Of a DNA stretch of 64,000 nt, positions 16,651-25,519 are shown in pieces. The DNA comes from Halieaceae bacterium UBA5085 (lineage in GTDB: Bacteria > Pseudomonadota > Gammaproteobacteria > Pseudomonadales > Halieaceae), in contig DIAF01000038.1 of assembly GCA_002414665.1 (NCBI GenBank), positions 81,652-145,651 of the forward strand, written 5' to 3'. Position numbers and translations under genes: made by a program. Numbering within the stretch: the stretch's first letter is position 1; each line of letters opens with the position of its first letter. The notes under the pieces are model-generated. The model saw nothing but the letters and a program-made list of their open reading frames with translations, had not been told where the DNA came from and searched no databases.

Positions 16651-17442
16651 ATGCGTACTGCGAACAACATCATCATGAACCGCGACACCAGTCGCATGGG
16701 CGGTGAATCCACCGACAAGTCCCTAAGTGAGCTGCGAACTGAGCGCAAACAGCGCCTTGCTGCAACACTGCGCCTGTTTGGCAAGTTCGGCTTCGACGAG
16801 GGTGTCGCAGGCCATGTCACCGTGCGCGACCCGGAACACAGGGATCACTTCTGGGTCAATCCCATGGGACGTTCATTCAAACAAATGCGGGTATCCGACC
16901 TCCTGCTGGTCAGCCATACCGGCGATGTTGTAGAGGGTGACGGGTTGCTCAACGGTGCGGCCTTCACCATCCATTCGCGCATCCACATGGCGCACCCAAG
17001 GGTGACTGCAGCAGCCCATTCGCACTCGCTGTATGGCAAGGCCTGGGCGTCTCTGGGGCGAACGCTGGATCCCATCACCCAGGACGCCTGCGCCTTTTTT
17101 GAAGACCATGTGCTGTTCGACGACTTCACGGGCGTTGTGCTGGACAACGCCGAGGGCGAGCGAATCGCAGCGGCGCTTGGCGACAGCAAGGCCGCTATCC
17201 TGCAGAACCACGGCCTGCTGACCGTTGGCGAAAGCGTGGACGAGGCGGCCTGGTGGTTTATCACCATGGAGCGCTCCTGCCAGGCGCAGCTACTGGCCGA
17301 GGCTGCAGGTACGCCAAAGCTGATCGATGCGGAATGCGCTCGCGCGACCCGTGGCACCGTTGGCTCACCTCTGGCGGGCTGGTTCAGCTTCCAGCCACTG
17401 TATGACGTGATTGTTGCAGAACAGCCCGAACTACTCGAATAA
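16651..17442 (+). CDS. Class II aldolase/adducin-family protein
   Basis: This 263-residue cytoplasmic protein has the class II aldolase fold. AAHSHS (about residue 125) gives two of the zinc-binding histidines, LQNHGLLTVG a third, and FGKFGFDEGVAGHVTVRDP is the typical N-terminal substrate region. Members cleave sugar phosphates or act in degradative side pathways. The substrate cannot be told, and family members are often seen in sterol/hydrocarbon gene neighbourhoods. AGAGG precedes the ATG. It is divergent from arsR and followed by a phosphatase on the same strand. Confidence 0.85.
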   Translation: MRTANNIIMNRDTSRMGGESTDKSLSELRTERKQRLAATLRLFGKFGFDEGVAGHVTVRDPEHRDHFWVNPMGRSFKQMRVSDLLLVSHTGDVVEGDGLLNGAAFTIHSRIHMAHPRVTAAAHSHSLYGKAWASLGRTLDPITQDACAFFEDHVLFDDFTGVVLDNAEGERIAAALGDSKAAILQNHGLLTVGESVDEAAWWFITMERSCQAQLLAEAAGTPKLIDAECARATRGTVGSPLAGWFSFQPLYDVIVAEQPELLE

Positions 17443-17455
17443 GCGGCTACGAACG

Positions 17456-17483
17456 TCCGCGCGGGGGTGGTATCCTGCGCGGA
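17456..17483 (+). repeat. Hairpin-forming inverted repeat upstream of the phosphatase gene
   Basis: TCCGCGC (17456-17462) and GCGCGGA (17477-17483) form a perfect 7-bp stem. The loop contains GGGGG (17463-17467), which could instead pair with the C-tract at 17488-17493. The two pairings compete and lie in the leader of the phosphatase gene (start 17507). A regulatory role is only a possibility; there is no U-tract to make it a terminator. Confidence 0.3.
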
Positions 17484-17506
17484 GCTTCCCCCCAGACGGA
17501 TACCGC

Positions 17507-18415
17507 ATGTCACGAGCGTTCTGGTACAAATTCCTGTTGGCCGTGTTCCTCATTGCACTGGCCGTTATCCAGTTCATACCGCCTGCACCCGTGCAGCTGC
17601 CCGCGGAATTGCCCGTTGCTGAACGGGAATCCGCCCGCCTGCTGGGCTTCGAAGGTATCCACAATTTCCGCGACCTCGGCGGCTACACGACCGAAGACGG
17701 ACGCCGGGTAGCCTGGGGGAAGCTGTACCGCTCGGGTCACTTCGCCACCGCGACACGCAGCGACCTGCAACAGCTTGAGCGCCTGCGGCTGGACACGCTG
17801 ATCGATTTCCGCTCTGTCGGTGAACGTGAGGAGGAACCCAGCCGCGTACCCGAAGACGCACCGTTCACACAACTGAGCATCCCAACCCTCGATGCCGGCA
17901 ACGACGCCATGGTCAGCGAGCTGCGCGAGCGGATCGAAAGCGGCGATCTGGAAGGGTTCGATGCCGATGCGTTCATGCTACAGGCCAACCGACAGTTTGC
18001 CGACGAGTTCACCCCACAGTATCGTCAATTCATGCACGCAGTGCTGAGGGCCGAGGGGCGCCCTGTGGCCTGGCAGTGCACTGCCGGCAAAGACCGCACA
18101 GGATTTGCTGCCGCTATTCTACTGCGCATTCTGGGGGTTTCCGACGAACAGATCATCGAGGACTACCTCGCCAGCCGCGAGCCGGCGCTGGATGCTCGCA
18201 GTCGTGAGTTGATGCTGCTGCGGGTCTTCAAGGGAGAGGCTGCAGCCGCAACCGTGGCCACCATGTTGGGTGTGGATTCGCGCTGGCTACAGGCCGGTTT
18301 CGACGAGATTGATGCGCGCTGGGGCAGCTTCGATGCCTATGTCCGTGATGGCCTGGCACTCTCAACAGCGGACGTCCAGACCCTGCGCCGGCAGTTGCTG
18401 GCGGGGGCCGGGTAA
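17507..18415 (+). CDS. Membrane-anchored MptpB/LipA-type tyrosine/lipid phosphatase
   Basis: A 302-residue protein with a single N-terminal hydrophobic segment (about 7-25) and a dual-specificity phosphatase domain. It opens with NFRDLGGY and has the P-loop C191-TAGKD-R197-TG. The lysine in the P-loop (CxAGKDR) is the signature shared with Mycobacterium MptpB and Listeria LipA, which act on phosphoinositides as well as phosphoproteins. The catalytic domain is probably periplasmic or membrane-associated. The cardiolipin synthase gene begins a few bases after its stop, so a phospholipid-phosphate substrate (for example phosphatidylglycerophosphate) is an attractive inference. The ATG at 17507 lacks a strong ribosome-binding site. 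Confidence 0.86.
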   Translation: MSRAFWYKFLLAVFLIALAVIQFIPPAPVQLPAELPVAERESARLLGFEGIHNFRDLGGYTTEDGRRVAWGKLYRSGHFATATRSDLQQLERLRLDTLIDFRSVGEREEEPSRVPEDAPFTQLSIPTLDAGNDAMVSELRERIESGDLEGFDADAFMLQANRQFADEFTPQYRQFMHAVLRAEGRPVAWQCTAGKDRTGFAAAILLRILGVSDEQIIEDYLASREPALDARSRELMLLRVFKGEAAAATVATMLGVDSRWLQAGFDEIDARWGSFDAYVRDGLALSTADVQTLRRQLLAGAG

Positions 18416-18432
18416 GCCGCTTGGGGCTCGAG

Positions 18433-19863
18433 GTGTACACCGAGATCATCGCAGTTGCGGTGGTCTTGTTTTACGCACTGGGCATCGTATCGGCGGTAGA
18501 GGCCATCATCAACGTGCGCACGGCACAGGGCGCAATCGCCTGGGCCATCTCGCTGCTCACCATGCCCTACATTGCCGTACCCTGCTATCTGGTATTCGGC
18601 CGCACCAAGTTTGATGGTTACCTGGAACAACGCAACGCGGTGGAGCAGGAAACCCGCGAGCTGCTGCAGCAGACGCGAGCCGAAGTCGCCAAGCACCTGG
18701 TCGCCAGCTCGCCGGCCGAGCCGGTGTACAACGCCCTGTTCAACCTCACCGGAATACCCGCGGCAGGCGGCAACGCCGTTGAACTGCTGATTGACGGCCA
18801 GCAGACATTCGACAGTATCCTCACAGGGCTGGAATCCGCAGAGCATCACATCCTGCTGGAATCCTACATCATTCGCGACGACAACCTGGGGCGGCGTATC
18901 GGCAGGGTACTCTCGGACAAGGCTCGATCAGGCGTCAGCGTGCATGTGCTGTATGACGAGATTGGCAGCCGCAACTTTCACCGCACCGGGCTCTGCCGCC
19001 AGCTGCGCCAGACCGGCGTGCAGGTGGCCGCCTTCAATACCACGCAGGGACGCCGCAACCGGTTTCAACTGAACTTTCGCAATCACCGCAAGATCGTCGT
19101 GGTGGACGGCCGGGTTGCCTGGGTGGGCGGGCACAACATCGGCGACGAATACCTCGGCCTGGACCCGCGTATCGGGCACTGGCGCGACACCCACCTGCGC
19201 CTGCAGGGGCCGGCCGTGCTGGGCGTCGAGCTGGCCTTTGCCACGGATTGGCGCTGGGCCACCCAGAGCGTGCTCAGCGTGGTACACCCGGACGCGGAGG
19301 ACGGCCAACGGGGCAACGAGAACGTGCTCGTATTCCCCTCGGACCCTTCCAGTATTCTGGAGCAGGCCGGGTTGATGTTCCTGCAGGTTATCGTGGCCGC
19401 GCGGCAACGGATCTGGATTGCCAGTCCCTATTTCGTACCCGACCGGAGCATTGTTTCCGCGCTGCAGCTGGCGGCGCTGCGTGGTGTCGATGTTCGTGTC
19501 ATGATCCCCGATGAACCCGATGGTCCGGTTGTCGGCATGGCCAACTGGTCGTTCACGCGGGAGCTGCTGCCCGCAGGCGTGAAGGTCTATCGCTATCAGG
19601 GCGGCTTCCTGCACCAGAAGGTGCTGCTCATGGACAATCACCTCGCGGGCATAGGAACAGCCAATTTCGATAACCGCTCTTTCAGACTGAATTTCGAAAT
19701 TACCCTGCTGGTGGACGGCGAGCAGTTTGCCAGCGAGGTGCAGGCCATGTTGGAAGCGGATCTACAGCAGTGTCGCGAAGTCACGCTCGCAGAAATCTCC
19801 GCAAAACCGGCCTGGTTCCCCCTGGCCATGGGCGCAGCTCGCCTGTTTTCCCCGGTGCTGTGA
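18433..19863 (+). CDS. cls: Cardiolipin synthase (PLD superfamily)
   Basis: Two N-terminal transmembrane segments (about residues 5-25 and 35-55) precede two PLD domains, each with an HKD motif: HRKIVVVDG and HQKVLLMDN. The enzyme condenses two phosphatidylglycerol molecules, or PG and another phospholipid, into cardiolipin at the inner membrane. The total of about 476 residues matches ClsA. The start is uncertain: GTG at 18433 has GGGG upstream, while TTG at 18421 is four codons longer. It follows the lipid-type phosphatase almost directly, implying co-transcription. Confidence 0.92.
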   Translation: MYTEIIAVAVVLFYALGIVSAVEAIINVRTAQGAIAWAISLLTMPYIAVPCYLVFGRTKFDGYLEQRNAVEQETRELLQQTRAEVAKHLVASSPAEPVYNALFNLTGIPAAGGNAVELLIDGQQTFDSILTGLESAEHHILLESYIIRDDNLGRRIGRVLSDKARSGVSVHVLYDEIGSRNFHRTGLCRQLRQTGVQVAAFNTTQGRRNRFQLNFRNHRKIVVVDGRVAWVGGHNIGDEYLGLDPRIGHWRDTHLRLQGPAVLGVELAFATDWRWATQSVLSVVHPDAEDGQRGNENVLVFPSDPSSILEQAGLMFLQVIVAARQRIWIASPYFVPDRSIVSALQLAALRGVDVRVMIPDEPDGPVVGMANWSFTRELLPAGVKVYRYQGGFLHQKVLLMDNHLAGIGTANFDNRSFRLNFEITLLVDGEQFASEVQAMLEADLQQCREVTLAEISAKPAWFPLAMGAARLFSPVL

Positions 19864-19886
19864 ACAAACGCTACGCTTGAACCGTA

Positions 19887-21275
19887 CTAACCCGGCCAGG
19901 ACTTCGTATCGATATCAACGTCGCGCCACGCTTCCGGATGCAAGCGCGGCTCAACCCCCTGACGCAGCTGCGTATCGTAGTCCAGAAGCAGACGCATGCC
20001 GATACGGTACATCCAGACCAGTCCTGCGAGATTGACCAATGCCAGCAGTCCCATTGTGATTTCCGCGAACCCGAACACGGTGCTGAGATCCTGCAGAGAG
20101 CCCCAAAACACCAGGCCCAGCACAGCAACGCGGAACCCGTTTGCCACCGTGGCGTTGTCGTGGCTGAAAAAACTCAGGCTGTTGTCGCCGAGATAGTAGT
20201 TGTAGAGGATAGAGCTGAAGGCGAAGAGCACGAGAGCGACCGACACGAAAGTGGCGCCCCAGCTGCCCACATGGCTGCCCATAGCAAGCTGGGTGAGCAA
20301 CACACCGTCCACATCCGCCGCACCCGGCTGGTAAACATCGGAAAGCAGGATAATGACAGCGGTACAGCTGCACATGATCATGGTGTCGATGAACACGCTG
20401 AAGGCCTGCACGACCCCTTGATTGGCCGGGTGCGGCACATGAGCCACCGCCGCGACATTGGGTGCGCTACCGAGTCCCGCCTCGTTGCTGAACAGGCCCC
20501 GCTTGACCCCCTGCAGAATCACGGCACCGAGCCCACCACCCACGGCCTGTTCAAGCCCAAACGCACTTTTCACGATAATCCACAACGCGGCGGGGACCTC
20601 GGTGATATGCAGCGCAATCACCACGAGCGCTGCGAGGAAGTACATGAGCGCCATTATCGGCACAATCACCTCGGAAACCAGCGCGATGCGACGAATGCCA
20701 CCGAAAATCACCGAACCCAGCACCAGTACCATGACTACGCCGGTGACCCAGGTGGCCACACCAAAGGACTCCGCGAGGGAAGTTGCCACAACGTAGGACT
20801 GTACCGCATTGAAACCCAGGCCAAAGGTGACCAGCAGCAATACGGAATACACAGCGGCCAGACCGCGCTGGCCAACACCGTGGGTCAGGTAATAGGCCGG
20901 CCCGCCGCGAAAGCTGCCGTCGGGTTCCGTGCGCTTGAACAGCTGCGCCAGGGAACACTCGAAAAAGCTCGTGGCCATGCCCATCAATCCAATCAGCCAC
21001 ATCCAGAACACCGCACCCGGGCCCCCGAGGGTGATGGCCACGGCAACACCGGCGATATTGCCGCTGCCCACGCGGCCCGCCACCGACACCACCAATGCCT
21101 GGAAGGAACTCACCTGGCCGCGCTCATGGTGCATGCCGCCGCGCAATACACTGAACATGCGCCTGAAATAGCGAAACTGCACGCCGCGCGACGCTACGGT
21201 GAACAACAGGCCTACGGCCACCAGCACCACAACAAGTACCTGGCCCCAGAGGAAATCATTAAAAGCTGTCAACAT
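19887..21275 (-). CDS. Alanine/glycine:cation symporter (AGCS family)
   Basis: A 462-residue polytopic membrane protein with the family signatures GRVGSGNIAGVAVAI and GPGAVFWMWLIGLMGM near the N-terminus and SNEAGLGSAP in the middle. It imports alanine, glycine or similar amino acids with Na+. It is convergent with cls (23 bases between stops) and follows an NSS-family transporter gene on the same strand by 45 bases, so the pair may form an amino-acid uptake unit with the upstream aminopeptidase. Confidence 0.94.
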   Translation of the reverse strand: MLTAFNDFLWGQVLVVVLVAVGLLFTVASRGVQFRYFRRMFSVLRGGMHHERGQVSSFQALVVSVAGRVGSGNIAGVAVAITLGGPGAVFWMWLIGLMGMATSFFECSLAQLFKRTEPDGSFRGGPAYYLTHGVGQRGLAAVYSVLLLVTFGLGFNAVQSYVVATSLAESFGVATWVTGVVMVLVLGSVIFGGIRRIALVSEVIVPIMALMYFLAALVVIALHITEVPAALWIIVKSAFGLEQAVGGGLGAVILQGVKRGLFSNEAGLGSAPNVAAVAHVPHPANQGVVQAFSVFIDTMIMCSCTAVIILLSDVYQPGAADVDGVLLTQLAMGSHVGSWGATFVSVALVLFAFSSILYNYYLGDNSLSFFSHDNATVANGFRVAVLGLVFWGSLQDLSTVFGFAEITMGLLALVNLAGLVWMYRIGMRLLLDYDTQLRQGVEPRLHPEAWRDVDIDTKSWPG

Positions 21276-21320
21276 CGGCTCTCCGCGGGCGCAAACCCGA
21301 GATGGCGAATCCGCGCGGTG

Positions 21321-22670
21321 TCAGCCTGTCACACCGCGCACGAAAATGACCACCAGCGCGGGCGGCACGACAAAGCGAATCGTGAAGCGCCAAAGCGCAT
21401 ACCCCAGGCCGTGCATGCTGGAGAGTTCATCGCGACTTGCGCGGGAGGTCATAACCCAGCCGGCAAACACCGCAATCAACAGGCCGCCCAACGGCAGGAG
21501 TATCTGGTTGGAGAAATAATCCACGGCGTCGTTGAAGTTGAGACCACCGATCCTGAAATCCACCCACACGTTATAGGACAGGATGCTCAGCACATTGAGC
21601 ACGGCGATGGAGCCGACGACCAGCAAGGTACTGCGGTGGCGCGACATGCCGTACCGCTCGTCGATCCAGGCATTTACGCACTCCACAAGGCCCACCATTG
21701 AGGTGATGCCGGCCACCGACAGCATGGTGAAGAACAGCACGCCGAACACCTGTCCCCCTGGCATCTGGGCAAAGGCAACCGGCAGAGTCTGGAAAATGAG
21801 ACCGGTCCCCGCGGCGGGATCCAGCCCGTAGTTGAACACGGCCGGGAATATCACCAGGCCCGCCAACAGCGCCACGAGAGTATCCGCAATCACCACCATC
21901 AGCGCCGACTGACCAATGGAAATCGATTTGGGCAGGTAAGAACCGTAAATCATCATGCCGCCCATCGCCACACCGATGGAGAAAAATGCCTGGCCAATCG
22001 CAGCCAACACCGCGTCCGGGCCGATCTTGCTGAAGTCCGGTGTAAACAGCCAGTCGATGGCCGCGCTGAACCCCCCGGCGAAATAATTGTAGAGCGCCAG
22101 GCCAACAAGCAGCAGAAACATCAGCGGCATCATCACCACCACCGCCCGCTCAATGCCGTTCTTGACGCCGGCGTAGATGATCAGCCCGGTGATCGCCAAC
22201 CCCATCAGCGTCCAGAACAACATCCCCGCGGTATCCGCCAGCACAGCGTTGAACTGCGCTGCAGCATTCACCGCATCTACGCCGATGAAACCGGCGGTCA
22301 CCGCCTTGAAAAGATACCACAGCACCCAGCCTACGATCACCGCGTACACAATGGCGATGCTGTAACCCGCCAGCATGCCCATACCGCCCACCCACTGCCA
22401 CTGCCGGCTGCGCGCGCTCTCCATAGCCACCGCCGCCATCGCTGCCGGCGGGCTGGCCTGACCGCGCCGCCCGATCATCAGCTCCGCGATCAGGATGGGC
22501 ATCCCTATGCCAAAGGCACAGAGCAGATAGACGATGACAAACGCCGCGCCACCGTTCTCACCCGTGATGTAGGGGAAACGCCAGATATTGCCGAGGCCGA
22601 CCGCAAAGCCAACCGCTGCCATCAGGAATGTAAATCGCGAGGACCAGTGGTCCGCCTGTGCTACAACCAT
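21321..22670 (-). CDS. Sodium-dependent transporter, NSS/SNF family
   Basis: A 449-residue LeuT-fold carrier. TM1 contains AVGFAVGLGNIWRFPY, the unwound sodium- and substrate-binding segment, followed by ENGGAAFVIVYL. About 11-12 TM segments are visible. It probably co-transports a neutral or aromatic amino acid with Na+. It lies between the AGCS gene and the aminopeptidase gene, 60 bases downstream of the latter on the same strand. Confidence 0.93.
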   Translation of the reverse strand: MVVAQADHWSSRFTFLMAAVGFAVGLGNIWRFPYITGENGGAAFVIVYLLCAFGIGMPILIAELMIGRRGQASPPAAMAAVAMESARSRQWQWVGGMGMLAGYSIAIVYAVIVGWVLWYLFKAVTAGFIGVDAVNAAAQFNAVLADTAGMLFWTLMGLAITGLIIYAGVKNGIERAVVVMMPLMFLLLVGLALYNYFAGGFSAAIDWLFTPDFSKIGPDAVLAAIGQAFFSIGVAMGGMMIYGSYLPKSISIGQSALMVVIADTLVALLAGLVIFPAVFNYGLDPAAGTGLIFQTLPVAFAQMPGGQVFGVLFFTMLSVAGITSMVGLVECVNAWIDERYGMSRHRSTLLVVGSIAVLNVLSILSYNVWVDFRIGGLNFNDAVDYFSNQILLPLGGLLIAVFAGWVMTSRASRDELSSMHGLGYALWRFTIRFVVPPALVVIFVRGVTG

Positions 22671-22730
22671 GGTACCCGACTCCCGGTATTCTCATTATTG
22701 TTCACAGTGTACACAAAAGCCCCCGGGGCA

Positions 22731-24515
22731 TCAGCTGGCCGCGAGCGGAGCGCAGGCACGGGCCAGCCATTGCCGATCCGCACTCGCCAGCAGCGGGCCC
22801 ACCGCGTCCTCAACGCGCCTGTGGTAGCGGTCAATCCACTCCCGCTCATCACTCGACAGCATGCCGATGTCAATCAACCGCCGGTCGAAGGGAACCAGCG
22901 TCAGCGCGTCGAAGCCGTACATCGGTGTTTCCAGCTCACCCCGCACCGCCTGCACCACCACCAGATTTTCGCAGCGAATACCGAACGCTCCGTCCCGGTA
23001 ATAACCGGGCTCGTTGCTGAGGATCATGCCCGCTTGCAGGGTGGTTGCGCCCCAGGCCCGGCCGATACGCTGCGGGCCTTCGTGCACGCTGAGAAAGGCC
23101 CCGACGCCGTGCCCCGTTCCATGGTCGTAGTCGAAACCCGCACGCCAGAGTGGCTGGCGCGCCAGCACATCCAGGTGGGTGCCGGTTGTCCCCTCCGGAA
23201 ACTGCACCTGATCCAGCGCGATATGCCCCTGTAACACCCGCGTAAACAGCTCGCAAACCTCGACCGGTGGTTCACCGATCGCCACGGTACGCGTAATGTC
23301 GGTGGTACCGTCGGTGTACTGGCCGCCGGAGTCCACCAGATACACGGAGTTTGGGGGCAGCTGCGCCGGCGTTCCATTCCGGTGGTTGTAATGGCACATG
23401 GCGGCATTGCCGCCGGCCGCTGAAATGGTGTCGAAGGAGGGCCCCCGAAAATGCTCGCCATCCTCGCGGAAGGCCAGCAACTGGTCGGCAAGCTCCGCTT
23501 CATCATGATAGCGACCCGCCTGCACCTCCGTATCCAGCCAGGCAAGAAAACGGACGACGGCGACCGCATCCCGCACATGGGCGCTGCGCGCGCCGGCAAT
23601 TTCCACAGCGTTCTTGCAGGCCTTGGGCAATAACACCGGATCCGGCGCGGCGACCAGGGTCGCACCACCTTCCTGTAACAGCTGCTGGCTCCAGGCGTTT
23701 GCGGTGTGTGGGTCCGCCAGTACCCGGCAGCCCGCCTGCCCGGCCAGCAGCGCTGCCGCAGCCTCCGGTGTATGCAGCCGTACATCGGTGCCGCAGTGAG
23801 CCTGCCAGCCCTCCGGCATACGCCGCGGGTCCACCACGAGATCGACCGAGCCGTCGCGTCGGAGCAGCGCCATGGACTGCAACACCGGCAGGCAGGGGAC
23901 ATCCAAGCCACGCAGGTTTAGCAACCAGGAGACCGAGTCCGGGGCGAACACCAGGGCGGCATCAGCGCGATGCGCGTCCAGGCCCTCCGCGATGCGTGCG
24001 CGTTTACTGGCGCTGGACTCACCGGTGAAGGTCTCGTCCAGCAGCAATGCGGGGCGCACATCGGCGGCGGGACGGTCGTCCCAGCACAGGTCCACAAGAT
24101 TGTCTGCATCGGCGCAGAGCAGCAATCCGGAGGCCTGCAGCGTGTCTTCCGTCTCACGATACCAGTGCAGACTGTGCAGCCTCGGGTCCACGGCAACGCG
24201 GGCGCCTGCCTGCAAAGTCGACGCCAACCAGTGTGCCGGCGGGGTCTTGATCAAGTGCTGGTAGCTGAAATGTGCGGCATCAACCTGCTGCCGTACCTGC
24301 ACCGTGTAGCGCCCGTCTACAAAAATGGCAGCCGCATCACGCAGGACGACCACCACACCTGCGGAACCGGTGAAGCCGGATACCCAGAGCAGGCGTTCGT
24401 TGTGCAGAGGAATGTACTCACCGAGATGCTCGTCGGCACGTGGAATCACCAGGGCATCGTAACCCCGCTCCGCCATCAGTTTACGCAGGGCTTGCAACCG
24501 GGTCGCTGTCGTCAT
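22731..24515 (-). CDS. Xaa-Pro aminopeptidase, M24B family
   Basis: This 594-residue enzyme has two creatinase-like N-terminal domains and a C-terminal pita-bread metallopeptidase domain, the three-domain layout of eukaryotic-type aminopeptidase P. The metal ligands are visible in YLVDSGGQYTDGTTDITRT (two Asp), HGTGHGVG (His), ILSNEPGYY (Glu) and IRCENLVVV (Glu). It removes N-terminal residues preceding proline from peptides. It is cytoplasmic and adjacent to amino-acid transporters on the same strand, consistent with peptide use. A rubredoxin gene lies 30 bases upstream. Confidence 0.94.
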   Translation of the reverse strand: MTTATRLQALRKLMAERGYDALVIPRADEHLGEYIPLHNERLLWVSGFTGSAGVVVVLRDAAAIFVDGRYTVQVRQQVDAAHFSYQHLIKTPPAHWLASTLQAGARVAVDPRLHSLHWYRETEDTLQASGLLLCADADNLVDLCWDDRPAADVRPALLLDETFTGESSASKRARIAEGLDAHRADAALVFAPDSVSWLLNLRGLDVPCLPVLQSMALLRRDGSVDLVVDPRRMPEGWQAHCGTDVRLHTPEAAAALLAGQAGCRVLADPHTANAWSQQLLQEGGATLVAAPDPVLLPKACKNAVEIAGARSAHVRDAVAVVRFLAWLDTEVQAGRYHDEAELADQLLAFREDGEHFRGPSFDTISAAGGNAAMCHYNHRNGTPAQLPPNSVYLVDSGGQYTDGTTDITRTVAIGEPPVEVCELFTRVLQGHIALDQVQFPEGTTGTHLDVLARQPLWRAGFDYDHGTGHGVGAFLSVHEGPQRIGRAWGATTLQAGMILSNEPGYYRDGAFGIRCENLVVVQAVRGELETPMYGFDALTLVPFDRRLIDIGMLSSDEREWIDRYHRRVEDAVGPLLASADRQWLARACAPLAAS

Positions 24516-24545
24516 CGGGAATGTCCAGAAAGTCAGGAGGCGGGC

Positions 24546-24725
24546 TCAGCCTTCCATGAGGTCGAAATCTTCTTTCGAAATACCGCAGTCGGGGCATTCC
24601 CAGCCATCAGGCAGGTCCTCCCAGAGGGTGCCCGGCTCAATACCGTCCTCAGGGATACCGAGGGCCTCATCGTAAATGAAACCGCAAATAACACATTCAT
24701 ACTTGCGCTGGCCAGGTTTGCTCAT
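24546..24725 (-). CDS. Rubredoxin
   Basis: A 59-residue protein found by direct reading, too short for most ORF filters. It has the two iron-binding knuckles CVICG (residues 11-15) and CPDCG (44-48), the linking YDEALG and the aromatic WEDLPDGWECP typical of rubredoxins. It carries one electron on an Fe(Cys)4 site, often to alkane hydroxylases or in oxygen/ROS detoxification. No hydroxylase or rubredoxin reductase is adjacent. It sits between gspN and the aminopeptidase gene on the same strand. The ATG at 24725 lacks a clear ribosome-binding site. Confidence 0.93.
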   Translation of the reverse strand: MSKPGQRKYECVICGFIYDEALGIPEDGIEPGTLWEDLPDGWECPDCGISKEDFDLMEG

Positions 24726-24754
24726 AGTGCTTGGTCCTGTGTGGTTGTGTGGTC

Positions 24755-25519
24755 TCAGCGATCGGGCCCGGGGAGCGAGCCAGCGAGTCGCAGATCGTAG
24801 CCTTCCGCCACGGGCCGCGCCAGCAGTGCCAACGCCTCCTGCAACAGCGGATCCCAGGCTCCATCGTGGGTTAACAAGATGGCGATGCTATAGTCGCGCT
24901 GCTGCATCTGCAACTCTCCCTCGGCACGCAGCGGCCCGGCGAGCGTCACGATACTGCCAGTCAATGCCGCCGGCGCTGCACCGCGCACATCGGCGGCGTA
25001 GCTGCCCAGCGGCAGAAGTCCCTGCGGTGAGTCCCAGCCCGCCTGTTGCCATGTGAACCGGGCCGCAGCGTCGAGGGGGACCGCGTCCCGCAGGTGCAGT
25101 GTGTCGATCTGTGCACCCAGAGTGCCGGTCAGCGCCACCGGCGCCACATGGCGCAGCAGCGATGCATCAAACCGTGCGTCCACACCCGTCAAAAGGACCT
25201 CCCGCGCACCGCGCACCGTGGCTTCGCCCGCTACCAGTTGGGTACCCCAGCGGGCGCTGAACCGCACGGTGGGCGACAGCGAGAACAACGAGAGCGGGCG
25301 CAGCGACCACGTCACAACACCCAGGTGCAGGACCCCGGCATTGGTCGCCACACGGACGCGACTTGCGCGCCCCTGCCACACAGTACCCGCCAGACCATCG
25401 GCCACCACAGGCGTGCCAGCGAGGGCGCGGGCTATCAGATGGGCGGGAGCGCTTGCCAGCAAAAACGACAACAGAAGACACAGGGCAATGCACCCCATGA
25501 GCAGGCGGGTCCGCGTCAT
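24755..25519 (-). CDS. gspN: Type II secretion system protein N
   Basis: This 254-residue protein has an N-terminal membrane anchor (about 8-28) and a periplasmic beta-rich domain (GTVWQGRASRVRV... then TWSLRPLSLFSLSPTVRFSARWG) typical of GspN. GspN is a non-universal, poorly understood T2SS component. It is the last gene of the gsp operon. Its start overlaps the gspM stop by 4 bases. Confidence 0.88.
   Translation of the reverse strand: MTRTRLLMGCIALCLLLSFLLASAPAHLIARALAGTPVVADGLAGTVWQGRASRVRVATNAGVLHLGVVTWSLRPLSLFSLSPTVRFSARWGTQLVAGEATVRGAREVLLTGVDARFDASLLRHVAPVALTGTLGAQIDTLHLRDAVPLDAAARFTWQQAGWDSPQGLLPLGSYAADVRGAAPAALTGSIVTLAGPLRAEGELQMQQRDYSIAILLTHDGAWDPLLQEALALLARPVAEGYDLRLAGSLPGPDR

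Noticed and set aside
19938..21701. 587-codon plus-strand ORF over the AGCS and NSS transporter genes
   Set aside because: It is antisense to two clear membrane transporters, spans the gap between them, and is His/Gln/Asn-rich with no domain. This is the usual shadow of GC-rich codons read backwards.
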